The notes beneath the pieces are model-generated. The model was not told the origin of the DNA. It did no database searches and saw only the letters and a list, made by a program, of their open reading frames with translations. 64,000 nt of DNA from Enoplolaimus lenunculus (Eukaryota; Nematoda; Enoplea; Enoplida; Thoracostomopsidae). The number at the start of each line of letters is the position of its first letter. The stretch's first letter is position 1. This document shows, piece after piece, positions 55,600 through 64,000 of this stretch. A program made the position numbers and the translations under genes. The stretch is taken from NCBI GenBank assembly GCA_030248215.1, contig JASANG010001014.1:186001-250000 (forward strand), in the 5' to 3' direction.

Positions 55600-58500
55600 A
55601 GTAGCAACAGTCATAGGAATGGCAAAAAGTGCTAAAGGACGCTTAGTTTTCGATACAGGCAGTACGTTGTCTTTTATACGTGCAACGTTTGCGGAACGTA
55701 TTGGCGCGACACCCATTGGCAATTCGGTGACGTCGTTGAGCCGCTTTGGGGAAACCAAAGCGATGCGTACTAATCATTCTGAAGTTTCGGTTGATTTGCA
55801 ACAAAGAGATGGTTCATCGATTGACCTTTGCCTGAAGGTAGTTAAGAATGTTCTATTCAGTTGACACCGTTAGATTTGTCCGGAACATCTATCCCGTTAT
55901 CGCCGAAAGATTTTGCAGAGATTTTAGTGGATAGGCAACAATCCGCGGAAGTCGATATTTTGATTGGTCTTGATCATTACTATGACATAGTGACAATGCA
56001 GCAATGGAGATGTGACGGTGGCCTAGTAGTTAAGGACACAACTATTGGGAAAATCGTAACCGGGTTTTCTAATTCAGTTGTAAAGCCCAATTCGCTCGTA
56101 CCACATCATCAGATGTTGGTTTTAGAGGATGCCGAGCAGGCACGAAAATTCAATCTTCACCAAATTTGGAGCTTGGAAAATATTGGAATCGTCGAACATC
56201 CAGGTTCGCGGGATGATGATCTCGCCCTTGAGCATTTTAGTCGAACTGTTCGGTTTCGTGACAACCGTTACGAAGTGCAGTGGCCTTTTAAATCGGAGCA
56301 TCCGGAAATTGCAAATAACTACCAGTTGTCGTTACGCCGGTTGAAATCAGTTCACAAGAGGCTGATAGCTGACTCGGAATTGCTGCATAAGTATGATGAA
56401 ATTTTTAGCCAACAGCTAGAAAGTGGAGTTATTGAACCAGCTCCTGAAATTGCGCAAGGCGTTGTTTCGTACATGCCGCATCATGCGGTCGTTACTTTGC
56501 AGAAAGAAACTACGAAGGTTCGGATTGTTTTTGATGCCTCGGCAAAAGAAAACGGTGATCAACAGAGTTTAAATGAGGCAATGTATCGTGGTCCGGTATT
56601 TCTGAATGACCTGGTCGGAATGTTGTTGCGATCTAGGCTGTTTCCAATCTTATTGTCAAGCGATGTGGAGAAAGCTTTCTTGCAAATCGCTGTGCAATAT
56701 CACCACAGGGATTGTACTCGGTTTTTGTGGCTCAAGGATCCCCTCATCGAGCCAAAACCTAGCAATTTGATAGTGTATCGTTACGCTAGGGTGCCGTTTG
56801 GAATCAAAGCAAGTCCGTTTCTTTTAGCTGCAACAATAATATACCATTTAAATCATCAAAGCAGTCAAATTTCAACCGAAATTAGAACAAACATCTACAT
56901 GGACAACATATTAACCGGGCGATTTACTCCTAAAGCCGCTTTAAAGCTCTTCCACGACGCCAAGGAATTATTTAGTTTAATATCTATGAATTTGCGTCAA
57001 TGGTACAGTAATAGTTTGAAAGTCATGGGGAAAATTCCTGAGACGGATAAGGGAAAATGTCGCGAACCGTCTGTTCTGGGAATAAAGTGGGACATATCTA
57101 AGGATTGTTTCCATTGTTATGCTGTGAAGAAACCATCAAGTGATATCGTCTGCAAACGCACCGTTTTGAGCGGTGTGGCCGCGTTATTTGATCCTTGTGG
57201 GTGGTTCAGCGGAGTTCTTGTGCGTGGTAAAATGCTACTCCAAAAAATTTGGAAACTTAAAGTAGGTTGGGATGACAAGCTTCCCGACAGTCTTTGTGCT
57301 AAATGGAGCCGCATTGCTAGTGACATCAATAACATAGCGAGCTTTGCTTTACCACGAAACATTTCTCCATGGAACGCGTTCAAATCAGATTCGGTAAGTC
57401 TCGAGTGTTTTTGTGATGCGTCACAAGATGCATACGCGGCATGTGTGTACCTTCGCACAACGAAGGGTAACATGGTGCATTCAGGTCTTTATTTTGCTAA
57501 GTCACGAGTTAGTCCTGTTAAACCAATCACAATTCCGAAGCTGGAACTTTTAGCTGTGCTACTAGGAGTTCGAATACTGAAATTTGTAACAAAGCAGCTT
57601 TGTCCGAAATTGGTGAACAACTTGCACATTTGGACCGATTCTAAATGTGTTCTCAGTTTAATTGCTAGTGAAAAAGTGCAGCCAAGATTTGTTCAAAATC
57701 GACTACAGGAGATCAGAGACGCAAGTCTAAAGTATCACTATGTCCCTACTTCTGAAAATCCAGCAGATATTCCAACAAGGGGAATTTCTTTTGACAAACT
57801 GCGCGATTGCGAACTTTGGTGGCAAGGCCCGGTTTGGATGAAATCGAATTCGTTGTACAATGATCGGCTTAGGTCGTCAGTTGTATCAATTTGCGATACG
57901 CCAATCAGCCAACATTCTTCCATTGAAATGACAATGAGGGTATCGATTCATAAGCATCAACCTCGGTCTGACGAAATGTTTGATCTTTGTAGGTACGCGA
58001 GTACGGGAAAGCTTTATAGAATGACATGTTTTCTACTCCGATTCATAAAACGATGTCGGAAAGAGTTAATTAACCGGGGACCGCTTTCAGCAATTGAGAT
58101 AAATCAAGCGCGGTTGTTTTGGATTCAACGAATTCAGAGACAATTTTTCGGCCCGCTTCTGGGATTTAAGCCACCTACGGAATGGAAACAAATAAAACGC
58201 CAACTTGGAGTTTTTAAGGATAGTGATGGTGTTCTTAGATGTCGAGGCCGATATCAGCAGGCCGATAATCTGAACTATGCTGCTAAAGAACCAATATTGC
58301 TACCGTACCGTGGCGAATTCACTGATTTAGTTATTCAACAAGCTCATTCTATAGTGCTTCATGCAGGCATAAAGAGGACTTTAGCCGAGTTAAGGGCCAC
58401 ATACTGGATAATTTGTGGGAGGTCTGCCGTAAAACGTGTGATATCGAGGTGTGTTACATGCCGACGTCACGTCGCCAATTCGTACAGGGTTCCCGAAGCC

Positions 58501-59640
58501 CCACCGCTTCCGGATTTTCGAGCAAATATTAAGCGACCGTTTTCGTACGTTGGTATGGACTACTTGGGGCCGCTTTTCGTAAAACCTGTTTCAGACCAAC
58601 GGGAGACAAAGAAAGTTTGGATCGCATTATTTACGTGTGCGATTGTGCGAGCCGTCCATTTAGAGGTTGTAGAGAGCTTATCTGCTGCTGATTTTTTGCT
58701 GGCTCTGCGAAAATTTATGTCGCTGCAAGGGAAACCCGATATGATTATATGTGATAACGCTAAGCAATTTAAGGCAGCCGAACGTACCCTCCGACGGATT
58801 CTTGATGACATGCTGCAGGAACCCGACATTCAAGATTATTCCAGTATGAAGGGCGTTTCATGGAAGTTCATTGTTGAGAGGGCACCTTGGATGGGGGGCT
58901 TCTACGAAAGATTGGTCGCTTCTGTCAAAGATGCTTTAAGGAAGAGTTTAGGCACGTGGACTGTAACATTAGCAGAACTGCAAACGTTGGCATACGAAAT
59001 CTCCTTTATGATAAATGGCCGCCCTTTGTTGTACCAAGAAGACGATCCGGGCGATAAACTGCTGACGCCCTTGCACTTTCTGTTTCGCTCTACCGATATG
59101 TTTCCATGTGGACAGCAGTCTACTGAGTATCCGGTAGAGTCGGCTAGCGCCAATACTCTTATAGCTCATTGGAAAGCAGGTCAGTGCCTGTTAGCACCGG
59201 TTTGGAACACCTGGTTGAAATGTTACTTGTTATCGTTGCGTGAACATTGGAATCAACGAGCGCTTAAAATCAGAGGAGAAGGCGACATGTCGGCAAAGAT
59301 AGGTGATATCGTTCTAATCGGAGATAATATGCCGCGAGGGTCTTGGAAAATCGGTCGTGTATCTAAATTAAGAGTTTCCAGCGACTCAAAGGTTCGTTCA
59401 GTCGAAGTAAGATTGCCAAATGGGAATACTATTGTGCGACCGGTGAGGCTATTGTATCTAATCGAGGTTAGCGTATCAAACGGAATAGGTGACAAACGGT
59501 GTAGCGGAATGGCGAACGAGGCTAGAGAGGAGCTTCTTTCTAGTCCCGAGCTTCTTCCTAGTCCCCCTAATCGTGTTCGACAAACTCGAACGGCTGCAGT
59601 AGTAGCCAGAGAGCGCATTAATCGCCAAGTAAGCAATTAG
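55600..59640 (+). CDS. pol: pol part of the BEL/Pao element (PR, RT, RNase H, integrase)
   Basis: Aspartic protease motif FDTGSTLSF near 55649. Reverse transcriptase with RIVFDASAKENG near 56521 and the YMDNIL box near 56896. RNase H with FCDASQDAYAAC near 57408. Integrase with an H2C2 zinc-binding region (HAGIKRTL, CVTCRRH), catalytic D, D and E in GMDYLGPL (58553), CDNAKQF (58750) and GGFYERLV (58897), and a DUF5641-type C-terminal domain (GDIVLIGDNMPRGSWKIGRV). Domain order PR-RT-RH-IN and the peptidase A17-type region place it in BEL/Pao. Confidence 0.92.
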
Positions 59641-60281
59641 TAGCAATACTTCAATTTGTTCAATAGGTACTTGCAGAATAGTGCTGCTATACCTGGCATA
59701 TTTAATTACTTTGTGTGTGCAAAATAATATTGTTTACATTGATGCGCATGTTTGCTGAGTTTAAATTTAAGTATAAACTTTGGGGTTGCGATTAATATGG
59801 TGAATGTGATGCATCTGCAGGTGTGCTGCCATGCAATCACAATTAGTACAAAAATCTTAGTTTAAATATCGTTTGTTATGTGGCCTAAGGTTTAAAGTGA
59901 GATGCACCTGCAGAATTGTGCTGCTATGCATCTATATTTACATTTTAGTGAAAATGAGTGCAATCGAAGTGGTGCCAAATCACCCGCTTTCGCTTAATCA
60001 TTGCTTCGCTGAAGGTCTGGAATTGGGCAACGTCCGAGGTATCAAATCTTTGCGTCAAGCGTATTTCTATATCTTGCTTTTACATCACGATAAACCGAAA
60101 GAAGCGCAACAGCTAAATTATGGCGCATCAATTGCAAATACCGGGAAATCCGTTTTGTGAAGTTTTTGAATCTGTTTTACAGCAGATTGAAGATCTGCAA
60201 AGTGTTGAATTTCGTGTTTAAACAGCAAAACATGACCTCGTATTTACATCTGGACTCAAATTTGGCGAATGGAAAACTCCG
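59641..60281 (+). other. Spacer between pol and the accessory ORF
   Basis: It contains three imperfect copies of a TGCAG-AATTGTGCTGCTATGC motif near 59672, 59817 and 59909. Each contains CTGCAG or TTGCAG, which could serve as a splice acceptor for a spliced accessory message. A short open stretch near 59955-60160 (SAIEVVPNHPLSLNHCFAEG) appears to belong to the accessory region. Confidence 0.5.
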
Positions 60282-61196
60282 GTGCCAGGATTTGATGTCC
60301 ATGGTATAAATCTGAAACAGCTCGCGCAAAGTCTAGCAAAAAGCAATGAGGTAGAAAACCCCATGTTTCAAGATATCATGACAAATTTTAAATTTTTCCA
60401 TCCTGTTGTTAAAAAATCCGTACTTATTATTGGGGACAGCCAATCGCGTTTTTTCAAAAGCATTACATCTGGGGATGTCGTTCCAGTAAGTGGTGGAAAA
60501 TACGGGGATATGTTGCGTGTAATAAATTCTGGTCGCTTCCAACTATCAGACTACAAATGGATCCTAGTGTATTGTGGTACCAACTGCGCTATTAAGTTGA
60601 CATATTCAGCTGCACAGCGAAGTCATGAATGGCGTTTGTTGCGTCAGGCGCTAATGACGGAAGCGTTAGCGCGCGATAAACCGACAGTGGTGTTCTGCTG
60701 CTCATTTGATCACCCGAGTAATCCGCATAATGCCGCTCAGTGTTCTTTTGTGGAGCAACAGCTACAAGGCACTCCAGTTGTATGCATCAGTTGGAGGGAC
60801 ATTTCAAACCCTTTTTTATTGCCTAATGGTCGCATAAATCTGGACTTTTTTCAAGTACGGCAAAAACGGGGTGTTATGGCGCGCGAAAAAGAAATTCATT
60901 TGAACCACAACGGATTACGTATTCTTTGGGAAACATGGTGTCGCTATCTGCCCGATTTGAAATTTATCTCGTATTCGCTGTCGCCTGAACCACATAGTGT
61001 TATGAAATCGGTATTCCAGCCGACAGAGTCAAATCCAAGTGAACCAGTGCGGGAAACTTCTGGAGCGGTTGGCAGTTGTACAACAGTGCGAAGTGTTGTG
61101 GTGCCATGTTCAAGCACAAACGAAGACTTTCGGGTATTTAATGAAGGGCACAGAAACCGTCCCTATAAACGTGGTTGGGACAGTCAGCAAAAATAA
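60282..61196 (+). CDS. SGNH-hydrolase-like accessory ORF of the BEL/Pao element
   Basis: A 304-residue frame between pol and the 3' LTR, where some BEL/Pao elements carry env. It shows SGNH/GDSL-type blocks in order: VLIIGDSQSRFF (GDS block, about residue 50), a WILVYCGTNC segment (GxN block, about residue 99) and IHLNHNGLRILWE (His block, about residue 206). The C-terminal 80 residues are Ser/Pro-rich. No signal peptide or membrane anchor is evident, so it is unlikely to be an envelope. Family members are esterases or carbohydrate deacetylases, but some retroelement ORF1 proteins also carry this fold. The role here is unknown and enzymatic activity is not shown. Confidence 0.65.
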   Translation: MPGFDVHGINLKQLAQSLAKSNEVENPMFQDIMTNFKFFHPVVKKSVLIIGDSQSRFFKSITSGDVVPVSGGKYGDMLRVINSGRFQLSDYKWILVYCGTNCAIKLTYSAAQRSHEWRLLRQALMTEALARDKPTVVFCCSFDHPSNPHNAAQCSFVEQQLQGTPVVCISWRDISNPFLLPNGRINLDFFQVRQKRGVMAREKEIHLNHNGLRILWETWCRYLPDLKFISYSLSPEPHSVMKSVFQPTESNPSEPVRETSGAVGSCTTVRSVVVPCSSTNEDFRVFNEGHRNRPYKRGWDSQQK

Positions 61197-61271
61197 TGCA
61201 ACGGGAGTTAACTTTATGCCAAGGCGTAATTGCTAAGATTTATGGGTGTGGAGTCACGTTTTGAGGGGGAA

Positions 61272-61435
61272 TGTTCTGAAGAAGGAAAACAGGATTGAGG
61301 TATTTCTGGTTATTGCAAAACAGTGGCTATTTTGCATATTCAAAACCTCAGAAAAGTACTATAATTTTAATACAGTCAGTGTAAAAAGGTGAAAGGGTGT
61401 GATACGGTTTCTAATAAATACAATTTTTGCGTACA
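61272..61435 (+). repeat. 3' LTR of the BEL/Pao element
   Basis: 164 bp, by eye identical to 53568-53731, preceded by the purine run GAGGGGGAA. Confidence 0.93.
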
Positions 61436-61440
61436 AATGT

Positions 61441-64000
61441 ATATTTTCTCAACTCTAACACTCAATTCGAATTGCGAGTTGCCAGAAGCGGAGCATGAGT
61501 GAGGCTAGGGGAACTCAACTTGATTTCGGTAAAGTGTGAAATACGAAGAGCAACCAATTGCAAACTGTGTATTTGCGAATTGCTATGAATAGTTAATGCA
61601 AAATCTGTCAAAATTATTACACGTATGTGTAGTACTAACTTTGTACAAGTCGTCGAAACGCTCTCGGCTCGAGCGTCGGTAAACGTGTGTCAGACACGAT
61701 TGCAAAATTTTGGTTGCAATTATAAGTTTGTTTGGCGTTTCGCAAGTACCACATACCATGGCACACCAAGTCCTATTTTCTGTTGTGACGTTTGGTTAGC
61801 CCAACATACAGTATAAAACATATGGTACAAAAGAAACCCACTAAAAAGAAATTTTTAGCTCTACAATTCATACAAAATTCACATCATGTAGACCTCGTGT
61901 TTGTGCGCAAGAGCGGTGATAAGGAGAGCGATGGGGCGTGGCCTCATTGGTCCAAGCCGACGGGACTTTTTTCTGCATAATTTGTAAGTTTTGGTCACTT
62001 TTCTGCAAAAAAAATTTACGACCATTTATAGTGGTATTTTCAGCGTGCAATTAGTTTTCAAACTTTCCCCTGTGAAAAAAATGTAAGCAAACTGCAGGGT
62101 CTTTTCAATTATCCCCTCTCTTTAGCCAGCGTTTGCCCAAAGATTGTTGTATTGAGGCATTTTTGAGCTTCTCATTACCTCTCTTGACTTGATCATTACA
62201 CGACCAGATTTGAAATTTTAGAACACTTAATTTTTAAGGTCGCATCCTCAAGCTCAAGGTTACTGTACATTTTGTGGGATTCTGGGTACATGTTTAATAC
62301 CACCCGCAAAAAAAGCCCACCTCAAAATGTATATATTAGTGTACTGCGGGCATTTTTTTACTTTCCAATTATGGGGCTAAATGGGTGTTGGGCTTTTTCG
62401 GTTAATCAAATTTTATACTAGTGTTGTTTGTACCGTTAAATTTTGGTCGCAACACTGTCTAATAAAAATAATTTTTTTCTTAATTCTACATTTTAGAATG
62501 ATTCAGTTTTTACATTGCTACTTTTATCTCAGATTAACATGTTTATGCAGCATTTGTCTAATATATACCTTGAACAGTTTTGTTTTTATTCGTGCCGATG
62601 TTGATATAGCCGTAGGTTTAGGTATTACTTTAGTACAGATGTAGTAGACAGGTTTGGCCGCCGGTCTATATATGTGTCATTAGATTCTCATTATTTAGCT
62701 CCATTTTTCTCATCTATTCCATATATAAGGCAAAATACTTAAACGCTTGACAGAATGTAAATTACATCGGTTCTTGTTTTACAAAATAAATCAGCACATA
62801 TAGTTCAAAAGTCGCGTTTTTGATCTTGAAGCTTAACTTTAGATATCTACAAATATAATGAACAGCATATGCTACGGGCCGCGTCGAGGGCTTGATATTT
62901 AAATTCACCTAAATTCCACCAGGCAGTGCGTTCGAAATGTTTCAGCGCGTTTTCAGATGCATGTTATACTTGGCCCATGTTACTGTGGGGGAGTTCCTGT
63001 TTGCTCGCAAAACAGCTGTAAGCGCGAAATGCAACGATAAACTACTATCACCTATATTTTTCAGGGGCAGTTCGAAAGTTTCGAGTTATGTTTTTGCTGG
63101 ATCGGTCGCAGGACCACCAGCGTCAAATTTTTATTGATATAATAAACGTAATAAAATTGTAAACGGTCTATACAAACGCAAAGTGTTGCCTATCACCAAC
63201 ACCGAATATATTTTGGAGTAACTTTTTTGATAATAAATCAAAAACTTTCGCATATGGTAAAGTGTTTAAACATATTGCTAGGCAATTTGAGTTGTTTTAG
63301 TGAGACCAAAACACAGGCGGTGTTATACGCTGCTTAATTGCAACAATTGCAAGCTTTTATTTTAACATCAAAATGGCTTTGTTTTTATGCAAAAAAATTT
63401 TTACGCTGTTAGGTGGTGGTATTCCTTGGCGCATCGTTTTTACAGCTGCGTTTGTTAACTATTGTTTTTGCAATTTCTAGCACTGCACACGAACCTTGTG
63501 TTTGCGCAATACTACTAAAAACTGCGCCGAACACTTGAAATAATATTTTTTGCGGCATCTGCCACTGTACTTCCTGCATCCGCTGTGCTTGAGGCAAAAG
63601 GAACGAAAAGTTTGCACTGAAAAGCCGTTGCATCGGCAAAAATACCTGTTTTGTTTTGCAGACTTCAAAGGCGCAAAATCGCTACTTGAACTTTTATTGA
63701 TGCGTCCTATCTTTGGTGTTCTTGTTTGTGGTCAAAAATGTTAGAGCTAAAAATAATTTTGTAATCCAGGTTGCTGTATTAAAGTTCTACTCGTATTAGC
63801 ATACCGTATAAAGCTTGAATAAAATACTAAGCACAAAAATACAACCAATTAATGTAACAGAAATTGCACATCCCACAAGAAGTTTTTTCATTACTCCCTT
63901 TACTTAATTTTCTCTGCTCACTCGTATGCCAGCACGCAAGCCCAACGCTAGTAAGAAAAGTTATTCACTTTTATTATTTTAACTCCTTCTCATATATAGT
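61441..64000. other. Intergenic, nothing recognised
   Basis: AT-rich sequence with scattered short frames. None has splice context or a family motif. No terminal repeats or RNA gene signatures were found. Confidence 0.35.

Larger units (their letters stand above)
53568..61435 (+). mobile_element. BEL/Pao LTR retrotransposon, young, with an extra SGNH-like ORF
   Basis: A 7.87-kb element bounded by identical 164-bp LTRs and a 5-bp target duplication AATGT (53563-53567, 61436-61440), the size expected for BEL/Pao. Parts in order: 5' LTR; primer-binding site directly after it (TGGTCCTTCG); leader with a strong splice-donor consensus (AAG|GTGAGT at 53996); gag with the DUF1759-type capsid region and zinc knuckles; protease; reverse transcriptase; RNase H; integrase with its zinc-binding and C-terminal domains; a repeat-bearing spacer; an SGNH-hydrolase-like accessory region; polypurine tract (GAGGGGGAA before 61272); 3' LTR. 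The copy looks largely whole with only a few breaks. Identical LTRs imply a very recent insertion. Confidence 0.93.

Noticed and set aside
57117-59636. Minus-strand open frames of 60-127 residues
   Set aside because: Shadows of the pol coding region on the opposite strand.
60282-61196. Envelope glycoprotein in the env position of the BEL/Pao element
   Set aside because: There is no signal peptide, furin-like site or membrane anchor; the visible blocks are SGNH-like instead.
63409-63744. Opposing 60-76-residue frames near the window end
   Set aside because: Open on both strands with no splice context or recognised motif; composition explains them.

Overview
This is nuclear DNA of an invertebrate animal. 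It is AT-rich, with GT-AG introns of about 0.15 to 2.5 kb and a very high load of short DNA-transposon remnants. Four host genes can be recognised by family: a PHF12-like chromatin regulator (+), a glycine/glutamate-type Cys-loop chloride-channel subunit (-), an EEF1AKMT2/METTL10-like lysine methyltransferase (-) and an SLC22-type transporter (-). These are animal genes. The taxon cannot be fixed from the sequence. A compact-genome marine invertebrate such as a tunicate would fit, but that is only an impression.

Layout: 0-2.3 kb, hAT-like debris and a decayed LINE tail. 2.7-14.6 kb, the PHF12-like gene, whose exons from 5.0 kb onward join in phase through to the stop. 15-18 kb, repeats. 18.2-26.2 kb, nine exons of the Cys-loop receptor, with MITEs in its introns. 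28.8-30.5 kb, four exons of the methyltransferase. 31-41 kb, mostly repeats plus two weak unrecognised gene candidates near 32-33.4 kb and 39 kb. 41.5-46.0 kb, a two-exon SLC22 transporter. 46-53.5 kb, no gene seen; it holds MITEs, a 25-bp tandem array and fold-back repeats. 53.57-61.44 kb, a young BEL/Pao LTR retrotransposon with identical 164-bp LTRs and a 5-bp target duplication. It carries an extra SGNH-hydrolase-like open frame between pol and the 3' LTR. 61.4-64 kb, nothing recognised.

The host genes are unrelated in function and show no operon-like organisation. The most notable points are three. First, an exon-by-exon tandem duplication inside the PHF12-like gene produces a second, divergent PHD finger with preserved intron positions and phases. 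Second, the BEL/Pao element carries an SGNH-like accessory ORF in the usual env position. Third, the Cys-loop receptor subunit has valine in place of the second cysteine of the signature loop, while the glycine-receptor-type second cysteine pair is kept. Exon boundaries were placed by eye from splice consensus, phase and family similarity. No search was run.
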